The notes: a model not told the origin generated them from the letters alone. Numbered from the stretch's first letter, positions 16,225 to 25,611 are shown. The stretch is DNA of 46,280 nt from Acidobacteria bacterium 28-1 (GCA_002050365.1 MWYZ01000091.1:1-46280); one strand, 5' to 3'. Made by a program: numbers and translations.

Positions 16225-17874
16225 ATGAAAAAGAAATTTATAGTTTCGAGCATTTTTTATTGTTTATGTTTCTCGTCTGTTTTCGCGCAAACGAGCGGCA
16301 AATACACAAATCTTTTTAGTGAAGAAAAACTGAAATCAACCATAAAGTTTTTGTCCGACGACGGATTTGAAGGACGTGCGCCGGGCAGTCGCGGCGGCGA
16401 ACTCGCGGCGAAATATATCGCCAATCAATTGGAAATGATAGGCATCAAGCCCGGCAATAAAGGCTCTTATTTTCAGCCGGTTTCGCTGGTCGCCGTCAAA
16501 GCCGACCCGAGTACGACATTGAACGTCGGGAACGCTGCATATAAATTCGGCGATGATTTCGTCGCGTTTACCGGAGCGCAAACCGACGCGGTTAATCTCG
16601 ATGCCGAACTCGTTTTCGTCGGATACGGTATTGATGCGTCCGAACAGAAATGGAACGATTACAAGGGAAGCGCGGAAGATTATCGCGGCAAAATTCTCGT
16701 GATGATGGTTAATGACCCGCCTGCAACATCGGCTGAACCGAATCTTTTCGGCGCGAAAGCATTAACGTATTACGGACGTTGGACGTATAAATTTGAAGAA
16801 GCGGCGCGAAAAGGTGCGGCGGGCGTGATTTTGATTCACACGACCGATTCGGCTGGCTACGGCTGGAATGTCGTGCGAACTTCAAACGGCAGTTGGCGTT
16901 TTGATATTGCCCGAACTGCGACAGATAAAACACCGTTTTTACAGATGCGTTCGTGGATGACGGAAGACGCGGCGCGAAAAATGTTCACTCAAGCCGGGAA
17001 AAATCTTGATGAGTTGCGCGAACAAGCCAAAACGAGAAATTTTCAGCCCATAAAATTGGGATTGACGGCGAAAATTGATTTGAAAAGTGAGTTGAAAAAA
17101 CTCGATTCAAACAACGTCGTCGGCGTCTGGGAAGGAAGCGACGCGAAATTAAAAGACGAGTATGTTGTCTATACGGCACATTGGGATCATCTTGGCATCG
17201 GTATTCCGAACGCCAAAGGCGATACGATTTACAACGGCGCACTTGATAACGCGACGGGTTGTGCTTCAATTCTTTCAATCGCCGAAGCCTTGACCAAATT
17301 GCCCGCTGCCGAACGACCCAGGCGTTCGACCGTTTTTTTGTTTACGACTGCCGAAGAACAAGGACTTTTGGGAGCGGAATGGTATTCAAAATTTCCGGTT
17401 TTCGCCCCTGATAAAACGGTGGCAAACGTCAACATAGACGGCGGGAATCTTTATGGTTTAACTAGTGATTACGGCGCGCTTGGCGCGGAGCGCTCTGACA
17501 TTATGCCCATTGTTCGAACGATTTTAGAAGAGCGTAAAATGACATTTGCCTCTGACGCGCATCCGGAGCAAGGTTCTTTTTTTCGTTCCGATCATTTTCC
17601 GTTTGCCAAAGCCGGTATTCCGGCGATAAGCGTTAGAAACGGCACGGATTACGTCGGACAACCAAAGGATTTTGCACAGAAAACTTTTGATGAGTTTAAC
17701 AAAAATCATTATCATCAACCGTCCGATGAATTCCGCAGCAATTGGCGATTTGACGGTTTGGTGCAAATGGTTGAAGTTTCTTTTGCCATCGGTTTAAAAG
17801 TCGCCGACGCGCCGACGATGCTGCGTTATAATTCGACTGATGAATTTTCCAAAGCGCAGCCTAATCGAAAATAA
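16225..17874 (+). CDS. Secreted M28-family metallopeptidase with PA domain
   Basis: A 549-aa protein from ATG 16225, chosen because AGGAGAAAA lies just before it and the signal peptide then starts at once (MKKKFIVSSIF..., cleavage after VFAQ). An upstream in-frame ATG at 16189 overlaps the preceding gene. A PA (protease-associated) domain occupies about residues 120-270, and the M28 zinc peptidase domain follows. Its co-catalytic zinc ligands are visible in order: HWDHLG, GALDNATG, TTAEEQGLLG, NIDGGN and RSDHFPFAKAG. These enzymes are aminopeptidases or glutaminyl-cyclase-like hydrolases acting on peptides outside the cytoplasm. Confidence 0.92.
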   Translation: MKKKFIVSSIFYCLCFSSVFAQTSGKYTNLFSEEKLKSTIKFLSDDGFEGRAPGSRGGELAAKYIANQLEMIGIKPGNKGSYFQPVSLVAVKADPSTTLNVGNAAYKFGDDFVAFTGAQTDAVNLDAELVFVGYGIDASEQKWNDYKGSAEDYRGKILVMMVNDPPATSAEPNLFGAKALTYYGRWTYKFEEAARKGAAGVILIHTTDSAGYGWNVVRTSNGSWRFDIARTATDKTPFLQMRSWMTEDAARKMFTQAGKNLDELREQAKTRNFQPIKLGLTAKIDLKSELKKLDSNNVVGVWEGSDAKLKDEYVVYTAHWDHLGIGIPNAKGDTIYNGALDNATGCASILSIAEALTKLPAAERPRRSTVFLFTTAEEQGLLGAEWYSKFPVFAPDKTVANVNIDGGNLYGLTSDYGALGAERSDIMPIVRTILEERKMTFASDAHPEQGSFFRSDHFPFAKAGIPAISVRNGTDYVGQPKDFAQKTFDEFNKNHYHQPSDEFRSNWRFDGLVQMVEVSFAIGLKVADAPTMLRYNSTDEFSKAQPNRK

Positions 17875-17896
17875 TTTCTAGGGCGTAGAAAATTTA

Positions 17897-17966
17897 GCCA
17901 CGAATTACACAAATCACACGAGTAAAATTTAGGTTTTTAATTCGTGTAATTCGTGTAATTCGTGGC
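17897..17966. repeat. Inverted array of 9-bp repeats before metG
   Basis: Left arm 17897-17922 (GCCACGAATTACACAAATCA...) pairs with 17941-17966 (TTCGTGTAATTCGTGTAATT...) at 23 of 26 positions. The right arm consists of repeated AATTCGTGT nonamers. It forms a long hairpin about 20 bp before metG and may act as a terminator for the preceding gene. Confidence 0.8.
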
Positions 17967-17984
17967 AAAATCTTTTTTATTTAT

Positions 17985-20105
17985 ATGAACGAAACTTTTT
18001 ACATTACAACGCCGATTTATTACGCTAACAGTTTGCCGCATCTCGGACATCTCTACACGACGATAATTGCCGATGTTTTGACAAAATATAAAAAGCAGCG
18101 CGGTTTTGATACTTATTTTCTTACGGGAACCGATGAACACGGCGTAAATATCCAGCGTATTGCCGAGAAAAATAATCAAACGCCAAAGGAATATGTAGAT
18201 TATATTTCAGGCGAATTGAAAAAGATTTTCGCGCAGTTCAACTTAGACAGTTACGATATTTTTATGCGGACGACCGAACCGTTTCATTACGAAGCCGTTC
18301 AAAATCTTTGGAGAAAAATCTCCGAAAACAAAACGCCGAAGGGAAACGAGACAATATACAAAGGTTTTTACGAGGGTTGGTTTTGTCCGAATTGCGCCGA
18401 ATTTAAAACCGAAACCGAATATGAATTAAAAGAAGGCGAAGATGTGCCGCTTTGTCTGATTCACGAAAGACCGCTCGATAAAGTTTCCGAAGAAAGCTAT
18501 TTTTTTCGGCTGTCCGATTACGATGAATTCCTGCTCGAAACAATCGGAAACAATCCGAATCTCGTTCGTCCCGAATCGCGTCAAAATGAAGTTTTATCTT
18601 TTATTCGCAGCGGTTTGCAGGACTTATCAATCAGCCGCGAGAAAAAATCGGTCAGTTGGGGCGTTCCTGTTCCGGATGATGAAAACCACGTGATTTATCT
18701 TTGGGTTGACGCGCTTTCCAACTATATTACGGCAATTGGCTACGGCAATGAGGAGAGGAAAAACGTCGGTTTTGAAAAGTATTGGCAAAACGTAACGCAT
18801 CTCGTCGGGAAAGACATTTCGCGTCAACATACCGTTTATTGGTTCTCAATTCTTAAAGCGGCTAAATTGGAATTACCGAAAACCGTTTTCGCGCACGGTT
18901 TGTGGCTCGACGTACAGGGCAGAAAAATGTCGAAAACAATCGGCAACGTGATTGATTTGCAATTTTTGTACAGTAATTTTTCGATTGATGCAATTCGCTA
19001 TTTTCTGCTGCGCGATATGGTTTTCGGACAAGACGGGAAATTCGGTTATGAAAATCTGATTGACCGAACGAACGCGGATTTGGCGAGCGGTTTGGGCAAT
19101 CTTTCATCGCGGACGCTTTCGATGATCAACAAATACCGCGACGGTTTGATTCCGAGCGGGAAAATTCAGGAACATAATTATCTCTATGGTAAGCGTGCCG
19201 GAATCAATCCCGACGAGCAGGAATTGGTTTCGGTTCTCGAACACGCCCGCGATGAATACTTGCGGAAATTTGATAATTTTGAATTCAGTTTGGCACTCGA
19301 AACGCTTTGGTCGGTTATCGCGCGAATTGATAAAATGATTTCCGACGCGAAGCCTTGGGAATTAATTAAAGACGAGAATCAAGCCGAAACTTTGAATGCA
19401 GTTTTATACCGCGCCACCGAAACTTTGCGCTGGCTGTGCGTTTTGCTTTATCCGGTTATGCCGAAAGCAACCAGAGAAATTTACGCGCAAATCGGTTTGA
19501 GCGAAGACGTTTCACAAATAAATCCTGAAAATTTAACATACGGAGAATTACTGCCGGGAACAAAAATCGGCGAAACTCAAGCCGTTTTCCCACGCGTCGA
19601 TAAAACGAAAATTATGAATGAAATAAATGAGCAGTCGGCAGTCAACAGTCAACAGTCAGGCGAAGAATCAAACGAAAGCCGTGGCGGAAACGAAACCGTC
19701 GAAAAAACTACAACGGAATCTGCAAATAACGGCGAACAACAAATAAATGAAGAAATAAATGAAGAAAAGAACTTTATCGCCATTGAAGATTTTCTGAAAG
19801 TCGAATTGCGAGTCGGTGAAATCAAAGTTGCCGAACGCATTCCGAAAGCCGATAAACTCCTTCGTTTTGAAATTGATTTAGGCGAAGAAAAGCCGCGTCA
19901 AATTCTGGCGGGTTTAGCCGAATACTACGAGCCCGAAAAACTTATCGGTCGCAAAGTCGTCGTCGTCGTCAATTTAAAGCCTAGAAAAATGCGCGGACTC
20001 GAATCGCAGGGAATGATTTGCGCCGCGAGTTTGGAAAACAGCGACGACACGCCCGCACTCGCTTCGTTTTTGGAAGACGTGAAAATTGGCGCGAGATTGA
20101 AATAA
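17985..20105 (+). CDS. metG: Methionyl-tRNA synthetase
   Basis: A 706-aa class I synthetase that charges tRNA-Met. The HIGH motif appears as HLGH (19-22) and the KMSKS motif as KMSKT (314-318). A zinc knuckle is visible as Cys134/Cys137 (CPNC) and Cys157/His160 (CLIH). The anticodon-binding helical domain follows. The C-terminal ~110 residues (from FLKVELRVGEI) are the Trbp111/EMAP-like OB-fold tRNA-binding and dimerisation domain. Between them a Ser/Gln/Glu-rich linker at about 545-590 includes residues encoded by a CAGTCAA heptad array. The start ATG lacks a clear ribosome-binding site because the repeat hairpin ends 18 bp upstream. Confidence 0.97.
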   Translation: MNETFYITTPIYYANSLPHLGHLYTTIIADVLTKYKKQRGFDTYFLTGTDEHGVNIQRIAEKNNQTPKEYVDYISGELKKIFAQFNLDSYDIFMRTTEPFHYEAVQNLWRKISENKTPKGNETIYKGFYEGWFCPNCAEFKTETEYELKEGEDVPLCLIHERPLDKVSEESYFFRLSDYDEFLLETIGNNPNLVRPESRQNEVLSFIRSGLQDLSISREKKSVSWGVPVPDDENHVIYLWVDALSNYITAIGYGNEERKNVGFEKYWQNVTHLVGKDISRQHTVYWFSILKAAKLELPKTVFAHGLWLDVQGRKMSKTIGNVIDLQFLYSNFSIDAIRYFLLRDMVFGQDGKFGYENLIDRTNADLASGLGNLSSRTLSMINKYRDGLIPSGKIQEHNYLYGKRAGINPDEQELVSVLEHARDEYLRKFDNFEFSLALETLWSVIARIDKMISDAKPWELIKDENQAETLNAVLYRATETLRWLCVLLYPVMPKATREIYAQIGLSEDVSQINPENLTYGELLPGTKIGETQAVFPRVDKTKIMNEINEQSAVNSQQSGEESNESRGGNETVEKTTTESANNGEQQINEEINEEKNFIAIEDFLKVELRVGEIKVAERIPKADKLLRFEIDLGEEKPRQILAGLAEYYEPEKLIGRKVVVVVNLKPRKMRGLESQGMICAASLENSDDTPALASFLEDVKIGARLK
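19632..19659. repeat. CAGTCAA heptad array inside metG
   Basis: Four consecutive 7-bp units, CAGTCGG, CAGTCAA, CAGTCAA and CAGTCAG, in frame in the linker before the tRNA-binding domain (encoding QSAVNSQQSG). The unit is a circular permutation of CAACAGT, a short tandem repeat class described in cyanobacteria. Confidence 0.85.
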
Positions 20106-20131
20106 AAAGGAAAAATACTTAGGAGAAAACT

Positions 20132-21301
20132 ATGCGCTTGGCCACTTTAACAATCTGCACAATTTTATTAAGCATCAACATTTACCCTCAAAGAAACGAA
20201 TCGCCGCGGCGTGAAATTACAGTCGCCGCAGAGCGTGTTGATGTTCTGAAAACGGACGGTTTCAAAATTGATTTTCCTTCCCGACCGACGCGCACCGTTT
20301 CCACGATTGATACGGCTTTTGGTAAAACGAATATGGTCAATTACCAGTTGGCAACCAACCTCGTCTACTACGGCGTTACCTTTATAGATTTTCCGACTGT
20401 CATTAGCGATAAAGCGGAAATTGATTTGCGTTTCGATGGAGTGAAGGCGGCTCTTCTTAAAAATGCAGAAAGTCGTTTGATAAGCGAGACAGAAATTTTC
20501 TTTGGCGATAATCCGGGCAGAGAATACGTTATCGAAGATAAACTTACTACTGCAACGATTCGCGGCTTGTTCATCAAACAAAGATTTTTTCAATTAACCG
20601 TTGTTACAAAAGGCAAATTGAGTAGAGCAACCCAACGATTGCGAGATTTTAATCACAAAACGGTCGAAAAATTTATCAATTCGTTTTCCGTCACCGAATT
20701 GCCGACTCCGAAAACAACGGCGGTCGAATTGCCCAAGGATTTTGGAATCAAAATTGACGGCTCATTATTTACCAGCGATTTTTTTAGATTTTCCGTTCGC
20801 CTGCCTGAGAATTGGAACATCGTCAAAGAAGAACAAGCCGACCTTATTAAAGACTTGTCAGTCCAAGATACCGAAGATTCAACGGAAAAATTAAGAAAAT
20901 CTCTTGATTTATCATTAAATAACACGGAAATTTTATTGTTTATGACTAAATCGAATTTAGAAACTTCAGCAGCCAACAATGCGGTATTTGCAATCGCTGC
21001 AGAAAAGGTTAGCTTCCCAAATTTTCTGCCGTTAAGAATTGCTGAAAATTACTTGAAAACTTTTCTTGATAATGGCGAGAAGATTTTGAAAACTCCAAGC
21101 TCGATAAAATTAGGCGGAGCGGATTTTGTATGGGTCGAAACTGAGAACGTCGAAAAGAAATTCAAACAAAGGTTGTATGTTGCAAATCGAAAGGGTATTG
21201 CATTTCAATTATTGTTGAATTATCGAAACGATGTCGAATTGAAAATCATGCTCGATTGTCTGCAAACGATAAGGTTTTCCGAAGATAAGTTAGAAAAATG
21301 A
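20132..21301 (+). CDS. Exported protein of unknown function
   Basis: A 389-aa protein with a signal peptide (MRLATLTICTILLSINIYPQ). The body has two similar-looking alpha/beta parts; segments such as FKIDFPSRPTRT...GKTNMVNYQLATN and FRFSVRLPENWNIVKEEQ resemble domains seen in hypothetical lipid- or metal-binding exported proteins. No catalytic motif is visible. A good ribosome-binding site (AGGAG) precedes ATG. Its stop overlaps the tatD start by 4 bp (ATGA), so the two are co-translated, although a functional link is not obvious. Confidence 0.7.
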   Translation: MRLATLTICTILLSINIYPQRNESPRREITVAAERVDVLKTDGFKIDFPSRPTRTVSTIDTAFGKTNMVNYQLATNLVYYGVTFIDFPTVISDKAEIDLRFDGVKAALLKNAESRLISETEIFFGDNPGREYVIEDKLTTATIRGLFIKQRFFQLTVVTKGKLSRATQRLRDFNHKTVEKFINSFSVTELPTPKTTAVELPKDFGIKIDGSLFTSDFFRFSVRLPENWNIVKEEQADLIKDLSVQDTEDSTEKLRKSLDLSLNNTEILLFMTKSNLETSAANNAVFAIAAEKVSFPNFLPLRIAENYLKTFLDNGEKILKTPSSIKLGGADFVWVETENVEKKFKQRLYVANRKGIAFQLLLNYRNDVELKIMLDCLQTIRFSEDKLEK

Positions 21302-22095
21302 TTTTTATTGATTCGCATTGTCATATTGACGGCGAAGCGTTTGATGCCGACCGCGACGTAGTTATTAAACGCGCTCGTGAAGCGGGCGTGAAAATGATGC
21401 TCGTCGTCGGCACGGGCGATGCGACGGATTTTGAAAATTTTTCACGGGTGGTTCGATTAGCCGAAAAGCACGAAAATATTTTCGCATCAGTCGGCGTTCA
21501 TCCGCACGACGCAAAGACTTTTGATGCGGAAAGTGAGCGGCGTTTGATTGAATTGGCAAAGTCGAGCGAGAAAGTGATTGCTTGGGGCGAAATCGGACTT
21601 GATTTCTATTATGACCATTCGCCGCCCGAAGTGCAGAAAGAAATTTTTAGAAGGCAAATTAAAATTGCCAATGAACTAAATTTGCCAATAATTATCCATT
21701 CGCGCGATGCGGACGACGAAACGGTAGAAATTTTAACCGAAGAATGTGCGCACGAAAATTTTCGCGGCGGAATTATGCACTGTTTCGGCGGAAATCCGCA
21801 GATGGCGGAAAGCTTGATGAACATCGGTTTTCTAATTTCATTTGCGGGAAATGTAACTTTCAAAAAAGCCGATAATTTGCGCGATTCGGCGCGAGTCGTA
21901 CCGCTAAACAAACTCTTAATCGAAACTGACTCCCCGTATCTCGCACCAATACCATTTCGCGGAAAACGGAACGAGCCTATGTTTGTGGTGGAAACGGCAA
22001 AGTTTTTAGCGGATTTTTATAATGTTGATTTAAAAGTTTTAGCCAAGGCGACAACGCAAAATTTTCGACAATTATTCAAGATTGAAATGGAATAA
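21298..22095 (+). CDS. tatD: TatD-family metal-dependent hydrolase/DNase
   Basis: A 265-aa TIM-barrel hydrolase of the TatD family, usual length. Metal ligands are seen in the canonical motifs: FIDSHCHID (HxH), WGEIGLDFYYD, IIHSRDADDE, MHCFGGN and ETDSPYLAP. TatD proteins are Mg-dependent 3'-5' exonucleases acting on DNA or RNA. It is often found next to metG in bacteria, as here with one gene between. Confidence 0.95.
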   Translation: MIFIDSHCHIDGEAFDADRDVVIKRAREAGVKMMLVVGTGDATDFENFSRVVRLAEKHENIFASVGVHPHDAKTFDAESERRLIELAKSSEKVIAWGEIGLDFYYDHSPPEVQKEIFRRQIKIANELNLPIIIHSRDADDETVEILTEECAHENFRGGIMHCFGGNPQMAESLMNIGFLISFAGNVTFKKADNLRDSARVVPLNKLLIETDSPYLAPIPFRGKRNEPMFVVETAKFLADFYNVDLKVLAKATTQNFRQLFKIEME

Positions 22096-22232
22096 GACTT
22101 CCTCAGTGGATTTGACGGATTGGGCTAATATGGACGGTTTATTTTTAAATCAATCGTGGTCAGACATTTTCTATCGGCGAAATTCGGTAAACATATTCAA
22201 TCCGCGTCCAAAAAATAAAATAGCTTTTTTAT

Positions 22233-22270
22233 AAATAAAAGGTGAGCATAATTTCGCTCACCTTTTATTT
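22233..22270. terminator. Bidirectional intrinsic terminator
   Basis: Perfect 15-bp arms (AAATAAAAGGTGAGC and its inverse) with an 8-bp loop, between the convergent tatD and M23-peptidase genes. Confidence 0.9.
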
Positions 22271-22280
22271 ACATTTGTTT

Positions 22281-24284
22281 TCAAGGAACAAAAGCGTTTG
22301 GAACAGGCTTGTCAGTCGGAGTACCAAATCCTACACTCGCAAAGCCCGCCCTGCTTCTTTGTAAATACCACGTCCCGCTTCTGAAGACCGTCACATCCGC
22401 ACGACCGTCGCCGTCATAATCCGCCGCAGTCGGCAAATCCGTCCCTATTCCAAACCGGATGCCTGTGAACCCGGCGGTACTTTGCTGCAAATACCACACG
22501 CCGTTCGACACCCGGAACACCGCGACATCCGTCTTGCCGTCTCCGTCGTAATCCGCCGGAACTGCTTTGTCCGTCGCTTCGCCAAACTGGATGCCGGTGA
22601 ACCCGGTAGTGCTGCGCTGCAGATACCACACGCCGTTCGACGGACGGAACACAGCATAATCAGCTTTGCCGTCGCCGTCGTAATCAGCGGCAACGGGTTT
22701 ATCCTCGCCCGCTCCAAATTGGAAGGCGTTGAACTGATTATTCACTAAATTCAAAACATACCAAGTGCCGTTCGACGGTCGCCACACGGCGAGCTCAGTA
22801 CGTCCGTCGCCGTCAAAGTCCGCCGGTTGCGGAATGGCGCTTTCGTCACCAAAGGCAACGCTGGTGAAGCCGACACTGCTGCGCTGCAGATACCAGGTGC
22901 CGGAGCGATACACGGCGACATCGGTTTTGCCGTCGCCGTCGTAATCGGCGGGAACGAGTTTGTCAGTTGCTAAACCTAACTGCAAGCCGGTGAAACCGTT
23001 GGTTGATTGTTGGAGATACCACGCGCCGGTATCGGGACGAAAGACGGAAACGTCCGCTTTGCCGTCGCCGTCAAAATCAAACCGCGTAGGTTGAACAAAA
23101 AAAGTATGTTCGTAAGTTTGGGTTTGATAAACCACTCGAAATTTCCAAGTTCCGGTCGGCACGGTGGCTGGTAAATTAAAAGTCCAAAACCAGTAAGAAG
23201 CGTTATAAGTATTCGGGCTGTTGTGCGTCCAACTTTGATAAATCGAGCCGTTTGGCTGAATCAAAGAAAGCTGACTTTGTTGTCCGGCTACTTGGTCGCG
23301 GTAATAAGCGGCGACAATCAATTGATTGCCCGGAGCAAAAGTGTTTTTAGCGTTGATAACGTCCGGGTTCGGGCAAGTTTGAAAAGCCGGCGGCGCGGAA
23401 TGCGTCATTAACTTATTGATTTTTGAATCACGATACGCGGGCTGATTAAGCCAAAAGCCGGTTGAGTTCATCGTGTTGCAAGAGCCTTGATACGGGTCTT
23501 GCAATATGTTTGAAGCGTTATAGATTTCAAAATGCAGATGTGGGCCGGTCGAGTTGCCCGAACTACCAATCACGCCCAAATACTCGCCTTGGACGACTTG
23601 TGCGCCAACCGCTTTAGCCGTTAAAGAATTACGTTTGAGATGTCCATACCACGAAACCGTGCCGTCGACGTGGCGCAGGTAAACCGCGTTCCAATTGCTG
23701 CTGTTAAAAGAACAATTGCGGTCAAAATTACCATCTGATTTAAAAATTATCTGACCGCTCGCCCCCGCAACCGCAATCGCTTCGTCGTTGTCCAATTTAT
23801 TGATACCGAAAGGCCATGTGAACATATCAACACCTTTGTGATTATAACCGGCGGCTGTGTCATAAGTTCTCGCGCCGCAATTATAATCGAGCAGTTGGTT
23901 CGGGAAATTTAAGTTTTGGTCAACAAAGTTGGAAATGCCGTGAACGCCGAAATCATTCGTTACGACGGCATTTCCCGCAATCGGAAAAGCGAATAGCGGC
24001 GGTAAAAAAGTATTTACCTCGGTAAGTTCGCCTTCCGCCCGCAATTGATTAATGCTTTCCTGCAAATTGATTTTTATTTCGTCGCGGGCTTCTTCCGTCA
24101 GACAAATGTTGTCGGGAAATTTATGTTCGCCGCCGCCGATTTGCGGTGCGTTAGCGGAATTCTCGATTGTTTCCGCTTGAACTCCCAATAAATTCAAGCC
24201 GAAAACGACGGAAACTGAAAACACCAAGACGAAAATTAAAGAATAATAATTTTTGATTTGAATTTTAGAATGATTGGTTTTCAT
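22281..24284 (-). CDS. Secreted M23 peptidase fused to FG-GAP/VCBS-like repeats
   Basis: A 667-aa exported protein. After a long signal peptide (to about residue 38) comes a LytM/M23 domain, about 115-275, with the zinc motifs NHKGVDMF (HxxxD) and GPHLHFEIY (HxH); these lysostaphin-like enzymes cut peptidoglycan cross-bridges. A beta-rich linker domain (about 300-400) is followed by some six repeats of about 45 residues carrying the calcium-binding-like motif DxDGDGKxDxxV and RPxxGxWYLQxS. Such FG-GAP-like repeats form beta-propellers in secreted or surface proteins. The repeat DNA is more GC-rich than its surroundings and nearly identical between units, so unit number may vary between strains. 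Confidence 0.9.
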   Translation of the reverse strand: MKTNHSKIQIKNYYSLIFVLVFSVSVVFGLNLLGVQAETIENSANAPQIGGGEHKFPDNICLTEEARDEIKINLQESINQLRAEGELTEVNTFLPPLFAFPIAGNAVVTNDFGVHGISNFVDQNLNFPNQLLDYNCGARTYDTAAGYNHKGVDMFTWPFGINKLDNDEAIAVAGASGQIIFKSDGNFDRNCSFNSSNWNAVYLRHVDGTVSWYGHLKRNSLTAKAVGAQVVQGEYLGVIGSSGNSTGPHLHFEIYNASNILQDPYQGSCNTMNSTGFWLNQPAYRDSKINKLMTHSAPPAFQTCPNPDVINAKNTFAPGNQLIVAAYYRDQVAGQQSQLSLIQPNGSIYQSWTHNSPNTYNASYWFWTFNLPATVPTGTWKFRVVYQTQTYEHTFFVQPTRFDFDGDGKADVSVFRPDTGAWYLQQSTNGFTGLQLGLATDKLVPADYDGDGKTDVAVYRSGTWYLQRSSVGFTSVAFGDESAIPQPADFDGDGRTELAVWRPSNGTWYVLNLVNNQFNAFQFGAGEDKPVAADYDGDGKADYAVFRPSNGVWYLQRSTTGFTGIQFGEATDKAVPADYDGDGKTDVAVFRVSNGVWYLQQSTAGFTGIRFGIGTDLPTAADYDGDGRADVTVFRSGTWYLQRSRAGFASVGFGTPTDKPVPNAFVP

Positions 24285-24628
24285 AGTATTATTGTCCTTT
24301 CGAGATTTTATATGCCGTTTCTGAAACTTGGCAAAAACGGGAAACTAAACTGAAATTCGGGCTAAGTTGTTGGAGACTTTTTTCGAGTGATAAAAATAAT
24401 CAGAATTTTGGACAAAACTTATAATAAATACATCACCCGAAATTGTAATAAAGCTGATTTGCCGCTTCCATTTATATTAAAAAGGCAGCATTTTTATCCT
24501 CACATACCATCAGTGCGAAATTTGGAGGTAAAGATAAGACAAAAATTTTTCAGTTGGCGAATAAAAATATATTTCAATTTCGGAAGGAATTCAAGAAAAA
24601 ATTCAATAAAACTCGAACTTAATAAAAT
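24285..24628. other. AT-rich intergenic region
   Basis: A gap of about 340 bp between divergent genes. It is AT-rich. A long frame from 24387 overlaps yajQ but has a Lys/Arg/Ile-biased composition and no ribosome-binding site, so I do not call it. Both promoters must lie here, but I see no specific one; no RNA gene or repeat is visible. Confidence 0.5.
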
Positions 24629-25126
24629 ATGGCAAAGGAAAATTCATTCGACATCGTATCGAAAACCGATTACGCGGAGATTGACAACGCGCTCAACCAA
24701 ACGACCAAGGAAGTTTCGCAACGCTTTGATTTTAAGGGAAGTAAGGCAACCGTCGAACTCGCCGATAAAGATTTGATAATGTCTGCCGAAGACGAAACTA
24801 GGTTAAGAAATATGAACGATATTCTGCAATCGAAATTTATCAAACGCGGCATTTCCCTGAAGGCGCTCGATTATCAAAAAATCGAATCGGCGGCGGGCGG
24901 AACAGTTCGCCAAACAGTGAAAATTCAACAGGGAATTCCGATTGAAAAGGCAAAGGAAATCGTTAAATTTATCAAAGACGAGAAACTTAAAGTGCAGGCT
25001 TCGATTCAAGGCGAAACCGTGCGCGTTTCGGGCAAAGACCGTGATACGCTGCAAGATACAATTGCCAAGTTGAAAGCTAAGGATTTTGGGATTGATATGC
25101 AGTTTGATAATTACCGAAGTAATTAA
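24629..25126 (+). CDS. yajQ: YajQ-family nucleotide/c-di-GMP-binding protein
   Basis: A 165-aa protein of usual length. The family start (NSFDIVSKTDYAEIDNALNQ), the RFDFKGSK segment and the C-terminal KVQASIQGETVRVSGKDRDTLQ are all seen. YajQ proteins have two RRM-like folds, bind nucleotides, and in Xanthomonas bind cyclic di-GMP and act as a transcription co-regulator. It starts the run yajQ, signal-peptidase-like gene, polyprenyl synthase with very small gaps. Confidence 0.96.
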   Translation: MAKENSFDIVSKTDYAEIDNALNQTTKEVSQRFDFKGSKATVELADKDLIMSAEDETRLRNMNDILQSKFIKRGISLKALDYQKIESAAGGTVRQTVKIQQGIPIEKAKEIVKFIKDEKLKVQASIQGETVRVSGKDRDTLQDTIAKLKAKDFGIDMQFDNYRSN

Positions 25127-25134
25127 ATGCCAAG

Positions 25135-25611
25135 ATGAAAAAATATTTGTCAGCCTTAGTATTTGCTTTAATCGCTGTTTTTTTTTCAGCTTGTTTACCT
25201 CAACCGGTTCTTGTTGAAGGAGCGGCAATGATGCCTGCCTTTAATAACGGCGACAGAATACTAATGGACAAAAATTTGGGCGAATTGAAACGAGGCGAAA
25301 TTATTTGGTTTCTTTATCCGAAAGACCGTTCAAAGTCATATTTTAAAAGAATTATCGGCTTGCCAGGCGAAACGATTGAGATTCGTGAAGGCAAGGGTTA
25401 TATTAACGGGCAAGTTTTAGACGAGCCGTATGTTGATGAGTCATATAATCAAGCCAAAGCTAATTATCCGCCGCGAAAAGTGCCGGAATATCAATACTTT
25501 GTAATGGGTGATAACCGTGATAATTCTTCGGATTCGAGATATTGGGGAACGGTTGATAAAGAATTGGTTAAGGGTAAATATTATATGACTTATGCAAAAG
25601 AGAAAGAATAA
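25135..25611 (+). CDS. Signal-peptidase-I-like lipoprotein lacking catalytic Ser
   Basis: A 158-aa protein of the S26/LepB family. The N-terminus is a hydrophobic segment ending FFSAC, so Cys20 could be lipidated. Box B, normally GxSMxPT, reads GAAMMPA: Ala31 replaces the nucleophile serine (codon GCA). Box D with the general-base lysine is intact (YFKRIIGLPGE, Lys71), as is box E (MGDNRDNSSDSRYWG). It lacks the second membrane helix and extra domain of E. coli LepB. Without Ser it cannot work by the Ser/Lys mechanism, so it may be a regulatory or substrate-binding paralogue; a true LepB should exist elsewhere. Its stop abuts the next start. Confidence 0.88.
   Translation: MKKYLSALVFALIAVFFSACLPQPVLVEGAAMMPAFNNGDRILMDKNLGELKRGEIIWFLYPKDRSKSYFKRIIGLPGETIEIREGKGYINGQVLDEPYVDESYNQAKANYPPRKVPEYQYFVMGDNRDNSSDSRYWGTVDKELVKGKYYMTYAKEKE

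Noticed and set aside
24302-24340. Possible sigma-54 site before the M23 gene
   Set aside because: A GGCATA on the minus strand lacks the TTGC element at the required distance.
24387-24776. 129-aa frame before and into yajQ
   Set aside because: It overlaps 148 bp of a conserved gene in another frame and has AT-driven Lys/Arg/Ile bias.
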